Assembly (NCBI GenBank): GCA_964406155.1
Contig: CAYOQR010000022.1
Span: forward strand, 10,766-74,765
DNA length: 64,000 nucleotides
Direction of reading: 5' to 3'
Origin: Dongia_B sp964406155
Lineage (GTDB): Bacteria > Pseudomonadota > Alphaproteobacteria > Dongiales > Dongiaceae
Under the pieces are notes generated by a model, which was given only the letters and a program-made list of their open reading frames with translations, did no database searches and had not been told where the DNA came from. The position numbers were made by a program, and so were the translations under genes. Within the stretch, counting starts at the first letter, position 1. Each line of letters begins with the position of its first letter. Positions 24,869-32,400 of the stretch are shown here, one piece after another.

Positions 24869-24939
24869 CGCTGGTCTTTCAGGTTGTTGCCGAATTTGAC
24901 CTGGCAATCCATAGCGAAGGCCGTGCTCGGCATTGACGA

Positions 24940-25135
24940 TGGATCACCGGGTCAAGCCCGGTGGTGACAAGCGAGAAGAGGCAATGCCCTGCCCTCTCAC
25001 CTGCTGGTTCAACTCTCCATTCCAGTCATTGCCGGGCTTGACCCGGCAATCCATGGCAGAGGCCGTGCGCGACATTGACGATAGACCGCCGCCGCATGCC
25101 GGCCCACGCCAACCGGGTTAAGCCCGGTGACGACA
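24940..25135. repeat. Family A elements, three partial copies
   Basis: GGATCACCGGGTCAAGCC (24940), CATTGCCGGGCTTGACCC with CGGCAATCCATGG (25027-25056, opposite orientation), and CCGGGTTAAGCCCGGTGACG (about 25110) occupy most of the gap between the lysR gene and the MFS gene. No coding sequence is supported in 24869-25265. Confidence 0.7.
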
Positions 25136-25265
25136 AGTGAGAAAAGATCGCCAATGCATCCACTGCATAGGGCTCAGCATCGCGCATGCGCCGGGTGACA
25201 TCGACAACTGTCACGCAACGCTGCTACAGCTAGGATGAATTACCTGTATCGCATCGAGACATGAC

Positions 25266-26501
25266 ATGACCGAGACCACCGGCAAGGAAACGCAGGGCAT
25301 CGCCATCGACTATACGCCTGCGGAACGGCGGCGTGCGCTGTGCGCGATCATTGCCAGCACGATCGGCATCGTCATCGGCTTCGGCGCGGTGGTGCCGCTG
25401 GTCTCCGTGCGCCTGGAGCAGATGGGCACCGCGCCCTGGCTGATCGGCCTCAATGCCGCCATGTTCGCCGCAGCCGTCCTCGCGGTCGGACCGTTTCTGC
25501 CGCGCATCCTCGCCCGCTTCGGCGCCCTGCCGGTCATCTATGCAGGCTTTGCCCTGGCGGTCGGCGCCATGCTGCTGATGCCCTTCGTGCCGCCTTTGCC
25601 CACCTGGTTCATCCTGCGCTTCATCACCGGCATGGCGCTGGCCGGTCACTGGGTGGCGACGGAAAGCTGGATCAATCTGCTGACCACCGGCAGCAATCGC
25701 GGCAAGGTGATGGCGCTTTATGCCATGACCATGGCCGCCGGCTTCACCATCGGCCCGATCGTGCTGCAGCAGACCGGTACCGAGGGCTCCCTGCCCTTCT
25801 TCGTCATCGCCGGCTGCATGGCGCTCTCGGTGACGCCGCTCTTCTTCCTCGGTCGCGCGACGCCGGAGATCGCCCATCAGGACGAGACCGGCATCTTCCG
25901 CATCATGAAGCTGGCGCCGCTCATCATGCTGGGGGCGGCCATTGCCGGCTTCCTCGACATGTCGGTCTATACCCAGTTGCCGATCCAGGCGTTGCGCCAG
26001 GGCATCGCCGAGAAAGAGGCACTGCTGATGGTCAGCCTCTTCATCAGCGGCAACATCTTCCTGCAATTGCCCTTAGGTTGGATCGCCGATCGGGTCGGAC
26101 GGTCGATCGTGCTCATCGCCTGCACCATCGTCTCGCTGTTCGGCGCCGCCCTGCTGCCGCTGGTCCTCGCGCAGACCTGGCCGCTCTATCTGCTGCTCTT
26201 CCTCTGGGGCGGGTCGGTCTACGGCCTCTATACCCTGGCCGTCGCGCTGATCGGCGACCGCTTCGGCCCGCGCGAAGTCGGCGCCGCCAACACCGCCTTC
26301 ATCATGGCCTTCGAACTCGGCAGCACGTCCGGCCCGGTGATCACCGGCGCCGCCATGGACATCTCGCGCAATGCCGGCTTCAGCGTGATCCTGGTGCTGG
26401 GCGCCACGGTGCTGCTGATCGCCAGTTTGCGCGAATGGCATGGACGCCGCAGCGCCGCGCATCGCAATGCCGGAACCTGCGAAGAAAACTCCGCCGGCTG
26501 A
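25266..26501 (+). CDS. MFS transporter (YcaD-like)
   Basis: 411 residues with about twelve hydrophobic helices. GHWVATESWINLLTTGSNRG and the cytoplasmic loop DRVGRS are typical of the YcaD-type MFS group, and PREVGAANTAFIMAFELG lies in the C-terminal half. Such proteins exchange small molecules for protons in the inner membrane; the substrate is unknown. The C-terminal tail is short and hydrophilic. Start ATG at 25266 follows a weak ribosome-binding site. Confidence 0.88.
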   Translation: MTETTGKETQGIAIDYTPAERRRALCAIIASTIGIVIGFGAVVPLVSVRLEQMGTAPWLIGLNAAMFAAAVLAVGPFLPRILARFGALPVIYAGFALAVGAMLLMPFVPPLPTWFILRFITGMALAGHWVATESWINLLTTGSNRGKVMALYAMTMAAGFTIGPIVLQQTGTEGSLPFFVIAGCMALSVTPLFFLGRATPEIAHQDETGIFRIMKLAPLIMLGAAIAGFLDMSVYTQLPIQALRQGIAEKEALLMVSLFISGNIFLQLPLGWIADRVGRSIVLIACTIVSLFGAALLPLVLAQTWPLYLLLFLWGGSVYGLYTLAVALIGDRFGPREVGAANTAFIMAFELGSTSGPVITGAAMDISRNAGFSVILVLGATVLLIASLREWHGRRSAAHRNAGTCEENSAG

Positions 26502-26548
26502 TACAGCGTGCGGAAAACACATATGACAGGAAAAAGTTATTTTCCGGC

Positions 26549-26577
26549 TTGACAGGCTATGCCCCGAAGCCTAGTTG
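26549..26577 (+). promoter_or_regulatory. Candidate promoter for the magnesium region
   Basis: TTGACA at 26549-26554 is followed after 17 bp by TAGTTG at 26572-26577. It lies 60 bp before the first leader ORF. A weak hairpin GGAAAA-N5-TTTTCC just upstream (26529-26545) may end the MFS transcript. The -10 element is a poor match, so the call is tentative. Confidence 0.4.
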
Positions 26578-26636
26578 AGCAGCGTGTCGCGCGTTCCTAG
26601 ATGGCGCGGCACAATCAAAACCTGTGAGAGCAGAAA

Positions 26637-26753
26637 ATGGACGGTTCCCCTAGTAGGGGCGCCGCCCGGACCGAAACATCGGTTCCGGTGGTGCCGCTTC
26701 GACATGAATGGATCGCGCCCGACCTGAACGGTTGGGTGAGCGCGTTGTCCTGA
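26637..26753 (+). CDS. Leader peptide ORF 1 (38 aa) before the small unknown gene
   Basis: An ATG preceded by GAGAGCAGAAA opens a 38-codon frame starting MDGSPSRGAARTE and ending at TGA 26751-26753. Met-Asp followed closely by Pro recalls the acidic/proline starts of enterobacterial MgtL, which make ribosomes fall off when magnesium is low. The frame contains the TAGTA-loop hairpin (CCCC-TAGTA-GGGG, 26647-26659). A second leader ORF with the same opening precedes mgtA. Translation has not been shown; the case rests on the matched pair of leaders. Confidence 0.5.
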   Translation: MDGSPSRGAARTETSVPVVPLRHEWIAPDLNGWVSALS

Positions 26754-26824
26754 CCTAGGGGTTTTTCCGACCTCCGGGTCGGTCGCTCGTTCACCTCCGC
26801 TTGGGCCGGGTGCCCATGGAGGTC
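26637..26824 (+). promoter_or_regulatory. Structured 5' leader 1 with alternative pairings
   Basis: Elements in order: hairpin CCCC-TAGTA-GGGG (26647-26659); a 9-bp stem 26658-26666 with 26687-26695 enclosing GGACCGAAACATCGGTTCC; a CGCGCCCGACC / GGTTGGGTGAGCGCG hairpin (about 26713-26744); CTAGGGG followed by five T (26755-26766), which is complementary to CCCCTAG at 26647-26653; hairpin CCGACC-TCCG-GGTCGG (26767-26782). GACCTCC (26770-26776) is complementary to the GGAGGTC that holds the ribosome-binding site of the gene at 26828. The pairings are mutually exclusive, so the leader can switch. Confidence 0.6.
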
Positions 26825-26827
26825 AAA

Positions 26828-27103
26828 ATGAACAAGGTTTTTCAGAACGTTTCCCACAATGTGGTGGCCAATCTGCGGGGCGCTTCCTGCGTCTGGCAGC
26901 GCAATGCGCTGACCGGTCGGCTGGAAAGCATCTGGCATATCGTCACCCCGATGACGGTCGCCGACGCCAATGTCGCGACCATCACGAAAATGGCCAGCAA
27001 CGATGACGGCAATGATGACGGGACGGACGGGCGCAGCGCCCTCCGCAACCGCCGGCATATCCGCACACCATCATCCTGCGTGGCGCGTCGTCGCGCCGCT
27101 TGA
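26828..27103 (+). CDS. Small unknown protein between the two leaders
   Basis: 91 residues from an ATG with GGAGG 5 bp upstream. The sequence opens MNKVFQNVSHNVVANLRGAS, then CVWQRNALTGRLESIWH, and ends in an Asp/Asn/Gly stretch and an Arg-rich tail; no membrane helix or signal peptide. Family not recognised. It is preceded by a structured leader resembling that of mgtA and lies directly upstream of mgtA on the same strand, so a role in magnesium homeostasis or in mgtA control is likely by context only. Confidence 0.55.
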   Translation: MNKVFQNVSHNVVANLRGASCVWQRNALTGRLESIWHIVTPMTVADANVATITKMASNDDGNDDGTDGRSALRNRRHIRTPSSCVARRRAA

Positions 27104-27141
27104 GCGCGGTGCTCTTAGATTGAAGAGAGGCGGAGGCAAGA

Positions 27142-27279
27142 ATGGACGACGGGCCTAGTAGCCCCACCGCGTTCGCTGCTCCGGCGGCGGTTCGCGGTGG
27201 GACCCAGACAGCACCCCAGATTTTAAAAGCAACCAGCCGCGCGCGACGCGGCATGGAAGGATGCGGCTCGCCTCGATGA
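27142..27279 (+). CDS. Leader peptide ORF 2 (45 aa) before mgtA
   Basis: An ATG with GGCGGAGGCAAGA upstream opens a 45-codon frame, MDDGPSSPTAFAAPAAV onward, ending at TGA 27277-27279. Two Asp then Pro at residues 5 and 8 fit the acidic/proline pattern that destabilises initiating ribosomes at low magnesium. Codons 36-40 cover the segment 27247-27260 that duplicates the mgtA ribosome-binding region, so a ribosome reaching the end of the ORF would melt the pairing that keeps mgtA open. Confidence 0.6.
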   Translation: MDDGPSSPTAFAAPAAVRGGTQTAPQILKATSRARRGMEGCGSPR

Positions 27280-27337
27280 CAGGCTGAGCCCCGCCCCTTC
27301 CATGCCCCGCACTTTCGCGCGGCATGGAAGGTGAGAG
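27142..27337 (+). promoter_or_regulatory. mgtA leader with duplicated Shine-Dalgarno decoy switch
   Basis: Hairpin GGGC-CTAGTA-GCCC (27151-27164) abuts a perfect 9-bp stem CCCACCGCG / CGCGGTGGG (27163-27171, 27193-27201). Downstream, CGCGGCATGGAAGG occurs twice: 27247-27260 inside the leader ORF and 27318-27331 where it contains the mgtA ribosome-binding site GGAAGG. Between them CCTTCCATGCC (27296-27306) is an 11-nt exact complement of both. Pairing with the first copy frees mgtA; pairing with the second hides its ribosome-binding site. The arrangement is visible directly; the regulatory reading is inference. Confidence 0.75.
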
Positions 27338-30058
27338 ATGAAAAACATCCTGGCGCTGCCCTTCTTCGGCAGCCTCCGCAAGACCGATACCGACGACAAG
27401 CGTTCCGACGGCCGCAATGCGTATTCGATGCGCGCCGCCGTCGCCGCACTCAACGATCTCGACGCGACCCTGCGCCATACCGAGGCCAATCTGGACGGCC
27501 TGGTCGACAGCGAAGCCGCCGCGCGCCTCGCCCGCAACGGTGCCAATGAGGTGGCACATGAAAAGATGCCGCATTGGTTCATGCAATTGGCATCCTGTTT
27601 CAAGAACCCCTTCATCCTGGTGCTGATCGTCCTGACCGCCATCTCCTATGCGACGGATCCGGACGACCTGACCGGCACCATCATCGTCGGCACCATGGTG
27701 GCGATCAGCGTCTTCATGCGCTTCTTCCAGGAATATCGCTCCAGCCGCGCCGCCGAGAAACTGAAGGCGATGGTGCGGACCACCGCCACGGTGACGCGCC
27801 GCAAATCCGCCGGCACCGAACCGCAGAAGGCTGAGATCGCCATGCGCGATCTGGTGGTGGGCGATATCGTCCATCTCTCCGCCGGCGATATGATCCCGGC
27901 GGATATCCGCTTGATCTCCTCACGCGACCTCTTCGTCAGCCAGGCGGTGCTGACCGGCGAGGCTCTGCCGGTCGAGAAATATGACACCTTGGGCGCCGTC
28001 GCCGAGAAATCGGCAACCGTCGTCATCAAGCCGGGCGACAGCCCGCTCGATTTCAACAATGTCTGCTTCATGGGCACCAATGTGGTCAGCGGCACGGCCA
28101 AGGCCGTGGTGGTGGCGACCGGCGCGCATACCTATTTCGGGTCGCTGGCGAAATCCATTCTCGGCCAGCGGACACAGACCAGCTTCGACCGGGGCGTGAA
28201 CAGTGTGAGCTGGGTGCTGATCCGCTTCATGCTGATCATGGTTCCCATCGTGCTGCTGATCAACGGCTTCACCAAAGGCGACTGGATGGAGGCCTTCCTC
28301 TTCGCCGTCTCCGTTGCCGTCGGCCTGACCCCGGAAATGCTGCCGATGGTCGTCAGCGCCAATCTCGCCAAGGGTGCCATCGCCATGTCGAAGCGCAAGG
28401 TGGTGGTGAAGCGGCTGAACGCCATCCAGAATTTCGGCGCCATGGACGTGCTCTGCACCGATAAGACCGGCACCCTGACCCAGGACAAGATCATCCTGGA
28501 ACAGGCGATCGATCCCTCCGGCCATGAGAATGACGAGGTCCTGAAGCTCGCCTGGCTCAACAGCTTCCATCAGAGCGGCTTGAAGAACCTGCTGGACGTG
28601 GCGGTGCTGGAACGGGCCGGCGAAAGCCGCGACGGCAAGCGCCTGCGCCTGCCGATTACCCATAAGAAGATCGACGAACTGCCATTTGACTTCGCCCGCC
28701 GGCGCATGTCCGTGATCGTCGAGGACGTCCATGGCGAACACCTGCTGGTCTGCAAGGGCGCCGTCGAGGAAATGCTGTCGATCTCACACTTCGTCAAGCA
28801 GGGCGACCAGCTCCTGCCCCTGACCGACAAGATGCGGCAGGACCTGCAGGCGATGACCCGCCACTATAACGAGGACGGCTTCCGCGTGATCGCGGTCGCC
28901 ACCCGCAGCTTTGCCCGCGACACTGTCAAGGAAACCTACGGCATGGCGGATGAGCAGGGCCTCTGCATCCACGGCTTCCTCGCCTTCCTCGATCCGCCGA
29001 AGGAAACGGCGGGCCCGGCCATCGCCGCCTTGCGCGAGCATGGCGTCGCCGTGAAGATCCTGACCGGCGATAACGCCATCGTCACCCGCAAGATCTGCCA
29101 TGAGGTCGGCATCGAGATCGGCACGCCGCTGCTCGGCCACCAGATTGAGCAGATGAGCGACCGCGAACTCGGCGAGAAGGTCGAGGAGACGGTCGTCTTC
29201 GCCAAGATGTCGCCCACCCAGAAGGCACGGGTGATCAAGGCCCTGCGGGCCAAGGATCACACCGTCGGCTTCCTTGGCGACGGTATCAACGACGCCCCGG
29301 CCCTGCGCGATGCCGATGTCGGCATCTCGGTCGATACGGCGGCGGATATCGCCAAGGAATCGGCCGATATCATCCTGTTGGAAAAGAGCCTGATGGTGCT
29401 GGAGGAAGGCGTCATCGAAGGACGCCTGACTTTCGGCAATATCATCAAATACATCAAGATGACGGCCAGCTCGAATTTCGGCAATGTCTTCAGCGTGCTG
29501 GTGGCAAGCGCTTTCCTGCCCTTCCTGCCCATGCTGGCGATCCACCTGCTGATCCAGAACCTGTTCTACGATATCTCGCAGCTCTCCATTCCCTTCGACC
29601 GGATGGATAAGGAATATCTGCGCCGGCCACGCAAATGGATGGCCGGCGATATCGCCCGGTTCATGATCTTCGTCGGCCCGACCAGCTCGATCTTCGACAT
29701 CACCACCTTCTGCCTGATGTGGTATGTCTTCGGCGCCAATGCGCCGGAACATCAGTCGCTGTTCCAGTCCGGCTGGTTCATCGAGGGCCTGCTGTCGCAG
29801 ACGCTGGTCGTGCATATGATCCGCACCCAGAAGATCCCCTTCATCCAGAGTGCGGCGTCCCTGCCGGTGCTGTTGCTGACGGGTCTCATCATGGGCCTTG
29901 GCATCCTCGTGCCCTTCTCGCCGCTGGGTACGGCAATCGGCCTGCAGCCGCTGCCCTGGAGCTACTTCCCCTGGCTGGTCGCGACACTGCTCAGCTATTG
30001 CGCCCTCACCCAGGTGGTCAAGACCTGGTATATCCGGCGCTTCGGCATGTGGCTCTGA
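27338..30058 (+). CDS. mgtA: Magnesium-transporting P-type ATPase MgtA/MgtB
   Basis: 906 residues, usual length. P3B-type motifs: phosphorylated Asp375 in CTDKTGTLTQDK, actuator loop LTGEALPVEKY, ILTGDNAIVTRK, GDGINDAPALRDADVG, and ten hydrophobic segments including PLQPLPWSYFPWLVATLLSY near the end. NLFYDISQLSIPFDRMD in the membrane domain is typical of MgtA. It imports Mg2+ across the inner membrane at the expense of ATP under starvation. It has an elaborate leader, and mgtC and a corA-like gene follow. Low-magnesium induction is expected from the family and supported by the switchable leader. Confidence 0.96.
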   Translation: MKNILALPFFGSLRKTDTDDKRSDGRNAYSMRAAVAALNDLDATLRHTEANLDGLVDSEAAARLARNGANEVAHEKMPHWFMQLASCFKNPFILVLIVLTAISYATDPDDLTGTIIVGTMVAISVFMRFFQEYRSSRAAEKLKAMVRTTATVTRRKSAGTEPQKAEIAMRDLVVGDIVHLSAGDMIPADIRLISSRDLFVSQAVLTGEALPVEKYDTLGAVAEKSATVVIKPGDSPLDFNNVCFMGTNVVSGTAKAVVVATGAHTYFGSLAKSILGQRTQTSFDRGVNSVSWVLIRFMLIMVPIVLLINGFTKGDWMEAFLFAVSVAVGLTPEMLPMVVSANLAKGAIAMSKRKVVVKRLNAIQNFGAMDVLCTDKTGTLTQDKIILEQAIDPSGHENDEVLKLAWLNSFHQSGLKNLLDVAVLERAGESRDGKRLRLPITHKKIDELPFDFARRRMSVIVEDVHGEHLLVCKGAVEEMLSISHFVKQGDQLLPLTDKMRQDLQAMTRHYNEDGFRVIAVATRSFARDTVKETYGMADEQGLCIHGFLAFLDPPKETAGPAIAALREHGVAVKILTGDNAIVTRKICHEVGIEIGTPLLGHQIEQMSDRELGEKVEETVVFAKMSPTQKARVIKALRAKDHTVGFLGDGINDAPALRDADVGISVDTAADIAKESADIILLEKSLMVLEEGVIEGRLTFGNIIKYIKMTASSNFGNVFSVLVASAFLPFLPMLAIHLLIQNLFYDISQLSIPFDRMDKEYLRRPRKWMAGDIARFMIFVGPTSSIFDITTFCLMWYVFGANAPEHQSLFQSGWFIEGLLSQTLVVHMIRTQKIPFIQSAASLPVLLLTGLIMGLGILVPFSPLGTAIGLQPLPWSYFPWLVATLLSYCALTQVVKTWYIRRFGMWL

Positions 30059-30120
30059 AGGACCACGCCTCCCGGCCCTCACCCCGGCATAGGGATGGGC
30101 GTCGGGAGGCGATATGACAG

Positions 30121-30456
30121 ATGCGTCATCGGGCCGTCATCGAAATGACATCGAATCCGAGCATCATCACCTTCCTCGCCAGCGCGGCCGCAGCTCTCCC
30201 CAGGGTTCTGTCCGGTCGCCTGGCGAACCGTTTTTGCCGGCGCGCGGCGGTGGGAACGCGGCTGCTCACCTTATGGCTCTGGAAGGCTGGATTGATCGAC
30301 CCCTCTCTCGCCCGGACTGGCTTCCAGCTCGCGGGCGGCTTCGACCGCCTGAGCCTTCGCCTTCATCAGTGGCACCGCTACCGAATCATCAATGCGCGGA
30401 TCGCCGACAAGCCGGCCGGTCCCCCCAATCACAACCGCGACCGCAAAGCGAGCTGA
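30121..30456 (+). CDS. Possible small protein between mgtA and mgtC
   Basis: 111 codons, ending ATGC-distance from mgtC (stop 30454-30456, mgtC ATG 30458). Opens MRHRAVIEMTSNPSIITFLA and contains TRLLTLWLWKAGLIDPS, amphipathic to hydrophobic. GGGAGG lies 11 bp upstream of this ATG, and 5 bp upstream of another ATG (30114) whose frame runs into mgtC out of phase. A hairpin CGCCTCCCG / CGGGAGGCG (30066-30110) would hide that ribosome-binding site. It may be a translated leader for mgtC instead of a stable protein. Confidence 0.4.
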   Translation: MRHRAVIEMTSNPSIITFLASAAAALPRVLSGRLANRFCRRAAVGTRLLTLWLWKAGLIDPSLARTGFQLAGGFDRLSLRLHQWHRYRIINARIADKPAGPPNHNRDRKAS

Positions 30457-30457
30457 C

Positions 30458-31159
30458 ATGCCGATCTCCATCGAACAGGCCGCGCTCAATCTCGCTGCCG
30501 CTCTGGTCCTGGGCGCCGCCATCGGCTTCGAACGGCAATGGCGCCAGCGCCTCGCGGGGCTGCGCACCAATACGCTGGTTTCGCTCGGCGCCGCCTCCTT
30601 CGTCGTCTTCGCCGCGATCTATCCCAACGAGCCGAGCCCGATGCGCATGGCGGCCCAGGTCGTCTCCGGCATCGGCTTCCTCGGCGCCGGCGTCATCTTC
30701 CGCGAAGGGCTCAATGTGCGCGGCCTCAACACCGCCGCGACCCTGTGGTGCTCGGCGGCGGTCGGCGTCCTCTGCGGCTCCGGCGCCCTCGCCCATGCCG
30801 CCCTCGCCGCCGGTTTCGTGGTGCTGACCAATCTCTTCCTGCGCCCGCTGGTGCGCCTGATCAACAAGCAGCCCCTGGCCAGCGCCGAAGTGGAGATCAA
30901 TTACCTGGTGCGCGTCATCTGCCGCAGCCCCGATGAAGCCCATATCCGCGCCCTGCTGCTGCAGGGTGTGGGCAGCGGCAGCCTCAGCCTGCGCCGCCTC
31001 GACAGCACCGATCTCGAGAATACCGGACGGGTGGAAGTGACCGCCGCTTTGACCGCCGCCAAGCGCGGCGACAACATCCTCGAAACCATCGTCGGCCGCC
31101 TCAGCCTGGAACCCACCGTCAGCGCGGCACGCTGGAGCGTCGATACGGTGATCGAGTGA
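30458..31159 (+). CDS. mgtC: MgtC/SapB family membrane protein
   Basis: 233 residues. Four to five N-terminal hydrophobic helices carry the family motifs GAAIGFERQWRQRLAGLRTN, GIGFLGAGVIFREG and VRGLNTAATLWCSAAVGV; the C-terminal 85 residues form a soluble ACT-like domain. MgtC proteins restrain the F1Fo ATPase and support growth at low Mg2+; they are not themselves proven Mg2+ channels. The gene lies 400 bp downstream of mgtA in the same direction, with a small ORF between, so co-transcription is likely. Confidence 0.93.
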   Translation: MPISIEQAALNLAAALVLGAAIGFERQWRQRLAGLRTNTLVSLGAASFVVFAAIYPNEPSPMRMAAQVVSGIGFLGAGVIFREGLNVRGLNTAATLWCSAAVGVLCGSGALAHAALAAGFVVLTNLFLRPLVRLINKQPLASAEVEINYLVRVICRSPDEAHIRALLLQGVGSGSLSLRRLDSTDLENTGRVEVTAALTAAKRGDNILETIVGRLSLEPTVSAARWSVDTVIE

Positions 31160-31168
31160 TGGACGGCC

Positions 31169-32143
31169 TCAGAGCCAGCCGGCTTTCTTGAAGCGCCAAT
31201 AAAGGACACTGCAGAACATGGCGATGAGGCCGAGAACAACGTAATAGCCGTAGCGCCAGTTCAGCTCGGGCATGTTCTGGAAATTCATGCCGTAGATGCC
31301 GGCGACCGCCGTGGGAACGGCCAGCATGGCGGCCCAGGCGGCCAGACGGCGCATCACGTCGTTCTGCTTCATCGAAGCCATCAGCATCTTGGATTCGACC
31401 ACTGATTTTATGGTCTCGCGCAGGGCCTCGATCCGGTCCATCAGGATATTGGCGTGATCGTAGACGTCGCGGAAATACGGCTGGGTGCTGCGATCCATCG
31501 CCGGTACGTCATAGCGCATGATGCGCTGGCAGATATCCGGCAGGGGTGCCACGGCATGGCGCATGGCCAGGAGATCGCGCCTGCAGGAGGCGATCTCGGC
31601 GAGCACGTCGCGGCTCTCGTCCCGCCCCTCGAAGACATCCTCTTCCAGTTCCTCGATCTTTTCCTCGAGGGCGTCGATGACGGGAAAGTAATTATCGACG
31701 ATGTAATCCATCAGTGCATAGAGGATGAAATCCTCGCCATGCTTCAGCTTGTTCGGCACATTCTCGCAGCGCTCGCGCACGGCGGCATAGCTCAGCGACT
31801 TGCCGTGACGCACGGAGATGACATAGCCCCGCCCGACGAAAAAGCAGGTCTCGCCCAGGGCCAGTTCGTCATCCAGCCACTGGCAGGTCTTCATGATCAC
31901 GAAAACGGTATCGCCATAGACTTCCAGCTTGGGGCGCTGATGGGCGCGATAGGCATCCTCGATCGCCAGTTCATGCAGATTGAACTTCCGCTGCAGGGGC
32001 AGCAGCATCTGCTGGCTGGGCTCCAGCAGCCCCACCCAGATCAACTGCCCGGGCGCGACCTCGACCTGTCCGATATCTGCGACATCGATATCCCGCAATT
32101 TGCGGCCGCCTTCATAGATGGCGCAATTGACGACCGAATTCAT
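31169..32143 (-). CDS. corA: CorA-family magnesium channel
   Basis: 324 residues. A cytoplasmic alpha/beta domain (LAIEDAYRAHQRPKLEVYGD, FFVGRGYVISVRHG), a long helix, and two C-terminal membrane helices with the GMN signature (IYGMNFQNMPELNW) define the CorA family of pentameric Mg2+ (or Co2+, Zn2+) channels. Start at 32143 is preferred because GGGGAG precedes it; an in-frame extension to 32173 has none. It is convergent with mgtC, completing a cluster of three magnesium genes. Confidence 0.93.
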   Translation of the reverse strand: MNSVVNCAIYEGGRKLRDIDVADIGQVEVAPGQLIWVGLLEPSQQMLLPLQRKFNLHELAIEDAYRAHQRPKLEVYGDTVFVIMKTCQWLDDELALGETCFFVGRGYVISVRHGKSLSYAAVRERCENVPNKLKHGEDFILYALMDYIVDNYFPVIDALEEKIEELEEDVFEGRDESRDVLAEIASCRRDLLAMRHAVAPLPDICQRIMRYDVPAMDRSTQPYFRDVYDHANILMDRIEALRETIKSVVESKMLMASMKQNDVMRRLAAWAAMLAVPTAVAGIYGMNFQNMPELNWRYGYYVVLGLIAMFCSVLYWRFKKAGWL

Positions 32144-32400
32144 CGCTGCTCCCCGCACAAGGATTACCCTCATCCGGGATAGCGTAAGCCATCCATCGGC
32201 GCAAGCCGCGACTACCGGCGCGATCGGCCACCCATCCGGCCGATAGATCGAGCGATGCGGATCATCGGTGAACGGGTGATGACAAAATCCCGAGGGAACG
32301 ATGACGCCGATCGAAACGCCGAAGCTGCATCGTCACATGTCAGCTCTGTTACATACCGGCCGAAAGCCTTCCGCCATCGGTGATAAAAGTCGCGATCCAG

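Noticed and set aside
26600..26830. Mn2+ (yybP-ykoY) or M-box riboswitch upstream of the magnesium genes
   Set aside because: The conserved GGGGAGUAG loop arrangement and the M-box signature segments are not present; only a loose similarity of TAGTAG remains.
30114..30827. Open frame starting at the ATG with the best ribosome-binding site between mgtA and mgtC
   Set aside because: It overlaps mgtC out of frame over 370 bp and is Arg/Ser/Pro-rich. Only its first part could be translated as a leader.
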